Source of the DNA: Lysobacterales bacterium CG_4_10_14_3_um_filter_64_11 | GTDB taxonomy: Bacteria > Pseudomonadota > Gammaproteobacteria > Xanthomonadales > Xanthomonadaceae | Direction of reading: 5' to 3' | Assembly (NCBI GenBank): GCA_002782905.1 | Contig: PFJA01000249.1 | Location: 1 to 8,597 of the forward strand | Length of the DNA stretch: 8,597 nucleotides | In this document: in pieces, positions 1 to 5,337 of the stretch | Layout of the letters: each line of letters begins with the position of its first letter | Numbering within the stretch: position 1 is the stretch's first letter | Position numbers and translations under genes: made by a program | Notes under the pieces: generated by a model | The model's database searches: none | Told to the model about the DNA's origin: nothing | The model's input: only the letters and a program-made list of their open reading frames with translations

Positions 1-158
1 ACATCGAGCTGATAACTGGCCAGCGACGTGGCACTGCCCTCCTGCCGCGGCGGCGCAAGGGTCAATGCGAGGTCGGGATAAGTCGCCAGAAAATCCGGGT
101 GGCGGCGCAGCCAGGCAGCTACTTCGCTCGCACTGATCCGTTCAGCATGCTCTGTCAT
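1..158 (-). CDS. DUF484 family protein, N-terminal part (cut by window edge)
   Basis: The first 52 codons of a minus-strand gene begin at an ATG whose A is shared with the TGA stop of dapF (TGATG overlap), so the two are translationally coupled. The peptide reads VAAWLRRHPDFLATYPDLAL and continues PPRQEGSATSLASYQLD. This is the characteristic opening of DUF484 proteins (pattern: xxYLxxHPDFLxxxPxLLxxLxxPxxxGxxxSLxxxQ). DUF484 is a GAF-like cytoplasmic family of unsettled function, encoded between dapF and xerC in many gammaproteobacteria. xerC would therefore be expected just outside the left edge, which is an inference. The rest of the protein lies outside the window. Confidence 0.9.
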   Translation of the reverse strand, partial: MTEHAERISASEVAAWLRRHPDFLATYPDLALTLAPPRQEGSATSLASYQLD

Positions 159-997
159 CACCAAACTCCCTCAAATACAAACGCCGTCGGCCCAGCCATG
201 CGCACCGGCGCGGCATCATCGGGCCATTCAATGTCCAGATCACCACCGGCCAGACTGACCCGCACGCGGCGGTCCACCCGACCCGCTCGCACCAGTATCG
301 CCACCGCCGCACACGCGCCGCTGCCGCAGGCCAGTGTCTCACCCACGCCACGCTCGTACACGCGCAGCGCGATCGCCGTGCGCGAACGCAACTGGACGAA
401 TCCGACATTGACGCCATCGGGAAATTCGGGCCGGGCCTGCAATGCCGCGCCCAGCCGCTGCACGCTGGCGTCATCGAGCGCGTCCATTTCGATCAACGCG
501 TGCGGATTACCCATCGATACCGCGCCAAACCGTACCGTCTCGCCGGCCACGTTTATGGTGTAGCTCGCCGCTTCGGCGTCCACGCGCAGCGGAATCCGCG
601 CGGGGCGAAACTCGGGCCGACCCATGTGCAACGCGTAATTGCCATTGTCCAGAGTTTCCACCGCCACCGCACCGGCTGGGCTGTCGAGCACGAAGTGCCG
701 TGGCAGATCGGAGCGCTCACGCCGCAGCCAGGCGGCGACACAACGCGCGCCGTTGCCGCACTGCTGTGCCGACGAGCCGTCGCTGTTCCAGATCCGGTAG
801 CCGGCCACGGCAGCGTTGCTGTGCGCGGTTTCGATGGTGATCAACTGATCGCAGCCGACACCGCGATGGCGATCGGCCATTGCCCGCACCAAGGCCGCGT
901 CAATGACGCAGCCAGCACGGCAATCGATCAGCACAAAATCGTTGCCGGCACCGTGCATCTTGGTAAAGCGCAGCGCTCCGGCGACGGGCTGACTCAT
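158..997 (-). CDS. dapF: Diaminopimelate epimerase DapF
   Basis: Converts LL-2,6-diaminopimelate to meso-diaminopimelate in the cytoplasm, the last step before lysine and peptidoglycan precursor synthesis. The product is 279 aa, normal for the family. It opens with FTKMHGAGNDFVLID (residues 11-25). Both catalytic cysteines are present: Cys80 in QQCGNGARC and Cys224 in LACGSGACAA. Other family motifs are NSDGS (71-75), MGNPH (162-166) and ERGVGET (215-221). The open frame continues far upstream, but the start at 997 is chosen because homology begins at once, the length fits, and this ATG overlaps the lptM stop as ATGA. No clear Shine-Dalgarno is visible, so translation probably depends on coupling to lptM. 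No lysA lies between lptM and dapF, unlike in Pseudomonas. The gene looks intact and functional. Confidence 0.97.
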   Translation of the reverse strand: MSQPVAGALRFTKMHGAGNDFVLIDCRAGCVIDAALVRAMADRHRGVGCDQLITIETAHSNAAVAGYRIWNSDGSSAQQCGNGARCVAAWLRRERSDLPRHFVLDSPAGAVAVETLDNGNYALHMGRPEFRPARIPLRVDAEAASYTINVAGETVRFGAVSMGNPHALIEMDALDDASVQRLGAALQARPEFPDGVNVGFVQLRSRTAIALRVYERGVGETLACGSGACAAVAILVRAGRVDRRVRVSLAGGDLDIEWPDDAAPVRMAGPTAFVFEGVW

Positions 998-1110
998 TGC
1001 GTGCTGGACTGCGTGTCCGGCGGCGGCAATACCAGCGGGCCTTTGTTGCCGCAGGCGGCGAGCAGGGCCAGTGCGATCAGTAGACAGGCGAGGCGGGCGG
1101 CAGTTTTCAT
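994..1110 (-). CDS. lptM: LptM (YifL-like) LPS-translocon maturation lipoprotein
   Basis: A 38-residue ORF. It starts MKTAARLACLL, has a short hydrophobic signal sequence (about residues 5-19) and a lipobox LAAC with lipidated Cys20. It then has the family signature CGNKGPLVLPPP (20-31) and a short polar tail. This matches the small outer-membrane lipoproteins formerly called YifL, now LptM. In Escherichia coli LptM binds the LptDE translocon and promotes its oxidative maturation. Its place directly before dapF, with a 4-base ATGA overlap, is the same as in E. coli. No Shine-Dalgarno precedes the ATG, and a TATACT hexamer ends only 7 bases upstream, so the mRNA may be leaderless. Similar proteins are often missed because of their size. 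Identity is confident from the CGxKGPLxLP motif plus position. Confidence 0.9.
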   Translation of the reverse strand: MKTAARLACLLIALALLAACGNKGPLVLPPPDTQSSTQ

Positions 1111-1117
1111 GTGCGCC

Positions 1118-1123
1118 AGTATA
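1118..1123 (-). promoter_or_regulatory. Candidate -10 element of the lptM-dapF operon
   Basis: The minus strand reads TATACT, 5 of 6 matches to the sigma-70 -10 consensus, ending 7 bases before the lptM ATG at 1110. I see no convincing -35 box 16-18 bases further upstream. If used, transcription would start at or next to the A of ATG, giving a leaderless message, which agrees with the lack of a Shine-Dalgarno. The surrounding AGTATACT is palindromic, so the plus strand reads the same hexamer. Confidence 0.4.
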
Positions 1124-1293
1124 CTGCGCGGTATCGGCGAATTGCCGCCCTGTATCGCGTTGCGCGCCGCCATGCCAGTTTAGTGCTGCTGCCGAGGGAT
1201 TTATCAATTCACAGGCTGGCGGTGAGGAATACTGTACTGGCGTTGCGTCAGCAGGTTGGTTCCAAAGCGTGAAAACACTACCTTGGAGCGGTG

Positions 1294-1932
1294 ATGAATC
1301 CGATGAACTGGTTGCTGCTGCCGGGCCTGGCGCTTGCCCTGCTCGCGCTGGTGCTGCTGTTTGGCCGCAGCGGGCGCTGGTTGCGGCGCCTGCTCGGGCT
1401 GAGTTGCCTGCTGCTGGCATTGCTGCTCGCCGCGATGGGCGTCAGCCTGCGCCAATACCTGCGACTGGATCAGGATCTGCCGGTGGCCACGCTGGAAGCG
1501 AGCGCGCTCGCGCCGCAACGCTTCGCCGTGCTGTTGCACATGGCCAACGGCGACACCCGCCGCTTCGAGTTGCTGGGCGACGAGTGGCAACTCGATGCGC
1601 GCGTGCTGCGCTGGCAACTGCCGGCGCTGCTGGCCGGGGTGCCACCGCTGTACCGTCTGGAACGCCTGTCCGGGCGCTACCGCGACATCGATCAGGAACG
1701 CGAAGCCGCGCGCAGCGTGTTCGCACTTGGCAATCGCAACGCGCTCGACCTGCTCACCCTGCAACAGCAGTACCCGCAATGGCTGCCGTTCGTCGATACC
1801 CGCTACGGCAGCGGCGCCTACCTGCCGCTGGTCGATGGCGGCCGTTACGAGGTGATGCTGCATCCACGCGGTGGCTTGGTCGCCCGCGGCAGCGATGACT
1901 TTACCCGGCAGTTGCTCGATAGTGGCGAATGA
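1294..1932 (+). CDS. Conserved inner-membrane protein with two N-terminal membrane segments, function unknown
   Basis: A 212-aa protein divergent from the lptM operon. Residues about 5-23 (WLLLPGLALALLALVLLF) and 33-50 (RLLGLSCLLLALLLAAMG) are two hydrophobic segments joined by a basic RSGRWLRR linker. A soluble domain of about 160 residues follows, with no enzymatic motif I recognise; it contains YRLERLSGRYRDI (about 128-140) and ends QLLDSGE. From memory, similar Xanthomonadales proteins are annotated as 'cation/multidrug efflux pump' or 'multidrug transporter', but two membrane segments do not support an efflux pump. GGAG at 1285-1288 stands 5 bases before the ATG at 1294, which favours this start over GTG 1291 (2 bases) or ATG 1303 (14 bases). 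Orientation of the soluble domain was not determined. The gene looks intact. Confidence 0.85.
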   Translation: MNPMNWLLLPGLALALLALVLLFGRSGRWLRRLLGLSCLLLALLLAAMGVSLRQYLRLDQDLPVATLEASALAPQRFAVLLHMANGDTRRFELLGDEWQLDARVLRWQLPALLAGVPPLYRLERLSGRYRDIDQEREAARSVFALGNRNALDLLTLQQQYPQWLPFVDTRYGSGAYLPLVDGGRYEVMLHPRGGLVARGSDDFTRQLLDSGE

Positions 1933-1933
1933 C

Positions 1934-1956
1934 GCCGCCCGTGTACGATGGGCGGC
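1934..1956 (+). terminator. GC-rich hairpin just after the membrane-protein gene
   Basis: GCCGCCC (1934-1940) and GGGCGGC (1950-1956) form a perfect 7-bp stem with a 9-base loop, starting right after the TGA stop. Only two T residues follow, so it is at best a weak intrinsic terminator. It could reduce read-through into the TonB receptor gene 45 bases further on. Confidence 0.35.
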
Positions 1957-1983
1957 TTGACGTGAAACTGATCACGCTACTCT
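1957..1983 (+). promoter_or_regulatory. Weak candidate promoter for the TonB receptor gene
   Basis: TTGACG (1957-1962), a good -35 match, lies directly behind the hairpin. TACTCT (1978-1983) could be a poor -10 at a short 15-base spacing. Transcription would start around 1990, close to the ATG at 2001. I see no convincing Fur box in the 68-bp gap. Low confidence. Confidence 0.25.
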
Positions 1984-2000
1984 CCGGACAAACTCACCCC

Positions 2001-4409
2001 ATGCCCCCAAGCCCGAACCGCCTTGGCCTTGCCATCGCCATTACCCTGTCGTTTACCCGTCCCGCCATCGCCCAGAACACGGCAACCGAACCCGACAGCA
2101 CGCGCCTCGCCAGCGTTGCAGTCACCGGCCAGGTGCTCGACCGCCGCGACCTGCTGCAACAGGGTGAAACCCGCTCGGTCAGCGGCTTCGACCTGAGCAT
2201 CAAGGACACCCCGCGCGCGCTGACCAGCGTCAGCGCGGAGTTGATCGACCTGCTCAATATTCGCGACCTCAACGACATCACCACCCTGACCCCGGGCACC
2301 TTCACCAGCTCGTTTTTCGGTGTCGCCGGATCGATCGATATCCGCGGCACGCCGGGCGAGAATTATTTTCGTGGGGTGCGCCGGGTCGACAACCCCGGCA
2401 ACATCCCCACGCCGATCGCCGCGTCCGATCGCCTCGACATCGTGCGCGGCCCGGCTTCGCCGATTTACGGCCCGTCCAAGATCGGCGGCTACGTCAACTT
2501 CGTGCCCAAATCGGCGCGCGCCGAAAACGGCGCCTACCTCGACCAGCCGGTGGGCGAAGTGTCGTTCACCACCGGCTCTTGGGATCGTGCGGTGATCGAG
2601 GCCGAGTATGGCTACAAGTTCAACGCCGGCGCCACGCCGGTGGGCTACTACCTGTACGGCCTGCACGAGAACTCCGACAGCTACTACCGCAACGACGGCA
2701 CCCGCCAGAGCGTGTTGCAAGCGGCGTTCGACAGCGATATCAACGATCGCACCCGGGTCGAGTTCGGGGTGCAATACCACAACTTCCACGGCAACCAGAA
2801 TGCCGGCTGGAACCGTCTGAGCCAGAATCTGATCGACAACGGCAGCTATCTCGCCGGCACGCCGCTGTTGAATCTCGATACCGACCGCAGCGGCCGTTTG
2901 TCGCAGGCCGAGCTCATCGCGGCAGGCGGCCTGTCGGCGTTCGTGTTCGCGCCCGGCCTGACCACCGCCGGCCCGGTGGGCAGCTTCGGGCCGGACGGCA
3001 CCAATGCCGGGTTCGCCCTCGACCCGGCCAGCGTGCGCACGGTGCAGCTCTCGCGCAAGGACGTGTTGATAGACCCCGAGGATTTTCTCGCCACCGACAC
3101 CGTCACCGCCTACTTCGATTTTCATCATGCGCTGAACAACGGTGTGCAGCTCAGCAACAAACTGTTCTTCGACAGTCTGGATACCGAGCTGCAGAACTCC
3201 TACGGCTTCGCGCAGGTGATCGACACCTACGTGATCGAAGACCAGCTGATTGCCGCGTGGCAGTGGGATGCCAGCGCAAACCTGCAAGCCGATTTCGAGT
3301 TTTCGCCCTCGCTGCGCCATACCCGCGCCAAGCTGGCCGAGGACTTCCTGTTCGAGTTTCTCGACCGCCGCGACCTGGCGCAAGGCCCCAGCAGCAATGA
3401 CCGGATCGAAACCGCCGGCCTGTTCGAGCGCGCGCAGTTCATCAACGACCTCACCACCGATTACACCGATTACGGCCTGGCGGGGTTGGCGAACGTCACC
3501 CTGTATCAGCGCTGGCATGCGCTGCTTGGCCTGCGTTACGACGTGCTCGATATCCAGTCGCGGCAGGCGCGCACCGCCGCTGCCGGCGATGCCGGGCAGC
3601 AGGCCAGCGCTACCGACAGCGGCCTGTCGTGGACCGCCAGCCTCGGCTACGACCTGACCGACGCCATCCGGCCGTATGTCACCGCCGCAACCCAGCGCAC
3701 CGTGATCACCGGCCAGGGCGGCGAAGTGTCGCTGGCCAATGTCGAACTCGGCGCGCTCAACGCCTCGCGCCTGTACGAGGCCGGGATCAAGGGCAACTTC
3801 CTCGACGGCCGCCTGTTCACCGCGATCTCAGCCTATCGCCAGACCCGCACCCAGTTCAGCTCGCAGAACCTGTCCACCAACACTTCCACCCGCGGCAAGG
3901 GCATCGAGTTCGAAGCGCGCTACGTGGCCAGCGACTGGCTCAGCCTGATCGGCAACAGCGTGTGGCAGGATGTGATCAACACCAACATATCCCCGGGTGG
4001 CCAGTTCGCGTTCTTCAACCCGGTCGACAGCGGCATCGCCCCTGAGGACAGCTTCGGCGGCACCGTCTTCGGCCTGATCGCCGGCCGCAACCGGCGCTCC
4101 GGCATTCCGGATCGGGTCAGCAGCCTCACCGCCATCGTCAAACCCACCGCCATTCTGGAAGTGTTCGCCACCGTCACCGATGTCGCTGCAATGCCCTCGG
4201 GCTTCTCCGGCGCAGTGCGCCTACCCGGCTACACCGTGGTCAATCTCGGCAGCAGCGTAACCATCGGCAAACTCGAAGTGCAGGGCTTCATCAACAACCT
4301 GTTCAACGAGCGCTACTTCCGCGCCAATGCCTCGGACCTGTTCGGCTCCAACCTGGTGCTGCCCGAGCGCCCGCGCAGCTGGACCTTGCGCCTGCGTTAT
4401 CGGTTTTGA
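2001..4409 (+). CDS. TonB-dependent outer-membrane receptor (siderophore-receptor-like) with EF-hand loop
   Basis: An 802-aa outer-membrane transporter that would import a scarce ligand, probably an iron chelate, using TonB-ExbBD energy. The N-terminus MPPSPNRLGLAIAITLSF plus TRPAIA|Q is a signal peptide cleaved after AIA (residue 24); this selects ATG 2001 over the in-frame ATG at 1929, which would bury it. The plug (about 35-190) has DIRGTPGENYFRGVRRVDN, then RLDIVRGPASPIYGPSKIGG and YVNFVPKS. The rest is the 22-strand barrel, ending in LRLRYRF, the aromatic C-terminus used for barrel assembly. FNERYFRAN near the end is also family-typical. Inserted at 293-304 is DTDRSGRLSQAE, a perfect EF-hand loop pattern. 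The ligand cannot be read from sequence; no synthesis or esterase gene adjoins it. The last 203 bp recur at 6730-6932. Confidence 0.96.
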   Translation: MPPSPNRLGLAIAITLSFTRPAIAQNTATEPDSTRLASVAVTGQVLDRRDLLQQGETRSVSGFDLSIKDTPRALTSVSAELIDLLNIRDLNDITTLTPGTFTSSFFGVAGSIDIRGTPGENYFRGVRRVDNPGNIPTPIAASDRLDIVRGPASPIYGPSKIGGYVNFVPKSARAENGAYLDQPVGEVSFTTGSWDRAVIEAEYGYKFNAGATPVGYYLYGLHENSDSYYRNDGTRQSVLQAAFDSDINDRTRVEFGVQYHNFHGNQNAGWNRLSQNLIDNGSYLAGTPLLNLDTDRSGRLSQAELIAAGGLSAFVFAPGLTTAGPVGSFGPDGTNAGFALDPASVRTVQLSRKDVLIDPEDFLATDTVTAYFDFHHALNNGVQLSNKLFFDSLDTELQNSYGFAQVIDTYVIEDQLIAAWQWDASANLQADFEFSPSLRHTRAKLAEDFLFEFLDRRDLAQGPSSNDRIETAGLFERAQFINDLTTDYTDYGLAGLANVTLYQRWHALLGLRYDVLDIQSRQARTAAAGDAGQQASATDSGLSWTASLGYDLTDAIRPYVTAATQRTVITGQGGEVSLANVELGALNASRLYEAGIKGNFLDGRLFTAISAYRQTRTQFSSQNLSTNTSTRGKGIEFEARYVASDWLSLIGNSVWQDVINTNISPGGQFAFFNPVDSGIAPEDSFGGTVFGLIAGRNRRSGIPDRVSSLTAIVKPTAILEVFATVTDVAAMPSGFSGAVRLPGYTVVNLGSSVTIGKLEVQGFINNLFNERYFRANASDLFGSNLVLPERPRSWTLRLRYRF

Positions 4410-4410
4410 G
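4208..4410 (+). repeat. Direct repeat, copy A: 3' end of the TonB receptor gene
   Basis: This 203-bp stretch aligns without gaps to 6730-6932, at an offset of 2,522 bp, with 11 mismatches by my count (about 94.6% identity). The longest identical run is 88 bp (4246-4333 = 6768-6855). Ten codons differ, seven of them synonymously. Similarity stops one base after the stop codon on one side and at codon 736 of the receptor on the other. Confidence 0.92.
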
Positions 4411-4430
4411 TGTGGCGTGAAGTACAAAGC

Positions 4431-4483
4431 CCAACCTGATTAGCAACACGCGTCAGCTAGTCGCATTGGGTGATGCTGGTTGG
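4431..4483. repeat. Bulged hairpin after the TonB receptor gene
   Basis: CCAACC (4431-4436) pairs with GGTTGG (4478-4483). After a 5-base bulge, AGCAACAC (4442-4449) pairs with GTGATGCT (4470-4477) with one mismatch, leaving a 20-base loop. No T tract follows, so it is not a classic intrinsic terminator. It could protect the 3' end of the receptor mRNA. The two-stem layout with an asymmetric bulge, plus GTTGGGC on the minus strand at 4429-4435, recalls an integron attC site, but the opposite core box (AGCCAAC) fits imperfectly and no integrase is in view. Confidence 0.45.
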
Positions 4484-4583
4484 CTGTAGAGTTAGCGCTA
4501 CATCGGCGAATTGGTAGCGGTGGCCCTGCGCACCAAACAGCCTCTTGACCGAATGGCAGCGTCGGAGCCGGAACCCTTGGTGT

Positions 4584-4611
4584 CGTCATTCCAGCGAAAG
4601 CTGGAATGACG
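4584..4611. repeat. REP-like palindrome with GAAA loop
   Basis: CGTCATTCCAGC (4584-4595) and GCTGGAATGACG (4600-4611) are a perfect 12-bp inverted repeat closed by GAAA. It belongs to the widespread dispersed intergenic palindrome type (CGTCATTCC...GGAATGACG) found in many proteobacteria. Its minus-strand translation gives the familiar spurious peptide VIPAFAGMT. It marks non-coding DNA here. Confidence 0.75.
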
Positions 4612-4736
4612 GTGACGGATGCCAGCGTTTGCTGGCCGTCGCCACCGGTTCGGTAGCCCAGCCGCTTCGCTCGATCCGGTCGGCTGACGCACATTGCCAA
4701 TCAGGAAGCCCAATGACACGCCCTTTCGCTTCGTAG

Positions 4737-4768
4737 GTCGGTTCAATCGCCAACGCTGCGGAACCGAC
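4737..4768. repeat. Inverted repeat abutting the truncated PhzF-like gene
   Basis: GTCGGTTC (4737-4744) and GAACCGAC (4761-4768) are a perfect 8-bp inverted repeat with 16 bases between. The surrounding block, about 4731-4775, resembles the 'GTAGGTCGG...CCGACAT' type of dispersed intergenic repeat. It ends about 10 bases from where PhzF-like coding sequence breaks off at 4781, so it may mark the recombination point. Confidence 0.45.
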
Positions 4769-4780
4769 ATTACGCGCAGA

Positions 4781-4918
4781 TCATGCCGCCGCGACAATGC
4801 GCAGCATCGCCGCGGCGTCGAGACCATCGGCATCGAGCACCACGCCCGCGCGGTTGCCCTCGCCCACGGTATCGGTGAGCACATCAACCAGATGCAGAGT
4901 GCGTGACGCGTGGCTCAT
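4781..4918 (-). pseudogene. PhzF-family isomerase, N-terminal stump only
   Basis: A minus-strand frame of 45 codons starts with ATG at 4918. It reads MSHASRTLHLVDVLTDTVGE and then GNRAGVVLDADGLDAAAM, ending LRIVAAA. This is the N-terminal beta-alpha-beta unit of PhzF-like proteins (pattern: hxxVDVFTDxxxxGNxxxVVxDADGLxxxxMxxIA). PhzF proteins are isomerases related to diaminopimelate epimerase, usually 260-300 aa. This one stops at TGA (4781-4783), just before where the family's catalytic Glu segment (xxxNLSExxF) should follow, and no later part is found downstream on that strand. It is therefore a remnant with no expected activity. The break lies next to the inverted repeat at 4737-4768. Recognition rests on the GN-AGVVLDADGL signature; length and context make it a pseudogene. 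Confidence 0.75.
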
Positions 4919-4939
4919 TCAGGCGATTCCCCGGAATTA

Positions 4940-4969
4940 TGTAGCAACCGCACAAAGCCTCCTGCTACA
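4940..4969. repeat. Short hairpin between the two gene remnants
   Basis: TGTAGCA (4940-4946) pairs with TGCTACA (4963-4969) across 16 bases. A second 7-bp inverted repeat, AGGACAC (4975-4981) with GTGTCCT (5005-5011), follows at once. Together they fill the gap between the PhzF-like and hydrolase stumps with palindromic, non-coding DNA. No T tract is present. Confidence 0.4.
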
Positions 4970-5007
4970 AGCCGAGGACACCCATCCGTTGGTCTGAAGC
5001 CTGAGTG

Positions 5008-5031
5008 TCCTGGGCTTTGTCCTGGGCTTTG
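5008..5031. repeat. 12-bp tandem duplication at the edge of the hydrolase remnant
   Basis: TCCTGGGCTTTG occurs twice in perfect tandem (5008-5019, 5020-5031). It directly borders the point, about 5036, where recognisable carbon-nitrogen hydrolase sequence ends, so it may be a scar of slippage or joining. Confidence 0.7.
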
Positions 5032-5035
5032 GGAT

Positions 5036-5242
5036 ATCGAGGGCGCCCAGATCGAGATCGGCGATGACCACGGTCTGCGTGTTGACGATGCCCTCGGTGG
5101 CGATCCCGTTGATCGGAAATGCAAAATCGCTGGGCGTAAAGATGGCCGCCTGAATGTAGTCGACGAACATTGACGGGCTGCGCGACAAGCCGCCGAGATT
5201 GCCCGACAGCACCACGTAAACCATAGCTTTGCGGTCGCTCAT
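5036..5242 (-). pseudogene. Carbon-nitrogen hydrolase (nitrilase superfamily), internal/C-terminal fragment
   Basis: On the minus strand the frame reads MVYVVLSGNLGGL, then DYIQAAIFTPSDFAFP, then NGIATEGIVNTQTVVIADLD. This matches the C-terminal third of nitrilase-superfamily amidohydrolases of the type often fused to an N-terminal GNAT domain (pattern: YVxxSGxVGNLxxxxNMDxxYAxSxIxTPxDxxFxxDGIAxExxxNxExVxIADLDL). The catalytic Glu, Lys and Cys all lie earlier in such proteins and are absent here. After the DLDLGAL segment the sequence runs into repeats and loses similarity. The frame stays open from 5260 to 4937, but only about 70 residues are recognisable. Neither a start region nor the acetyltransferase domain is present, so this is a remnant. 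It has the same strand and decay state as the PhzF-like stump, but the two are not parts of one protein. Confidence 0.75.
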
Positions 5243-5337
5243 CACACATCGAGCAGTCACGCCAAAGTCAACCTGCTGTCACGCAGACCGGGTAGGATCA
5301 TCGGGTTACAGCCGCCCCGACTTGGGTAACACGGGCA

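Noticed and set aside
500..1183. 227-aa plus-strand open frame antisense to dapF/lptM
   Set aside because: Shadow of the GC-rich codon pattern of dapF; no recognisable domain or ribosome-binding site.
998..1420. N-terminal extension of the dapF reading frame up to 420 aa
   Set aside because: The extra residues overlap lptM and the divergent promoter region, have no family similarity, and dapF homology begins at residue 9 from ATG 997.
1929..2000. Upstream ATG at 1929 as receptor start, overlapping the previous stop as ATGA
   Set aside because: It would put 24 extra residues before a well-formed signal peptide; ATG 2001 gives a normal export signal.
1977..3518. 513-aa minus-strand open frame inside the TonB receptor gene
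   Set aside because: Low-complexity Val/Gly/Ala/Glu-rich composition typical of the antisense frame of a high-GC gene; the plus strand encodes a clear receptor.
4440..4887. Minus-strand open frames of 86 and 129 aa containing VIPAFAGMT-like peptides
   Set aside because: They translate the REP-like palindrome and intergenic repeats; no real protein family is recognised apart from the separate PhzF-like frame.
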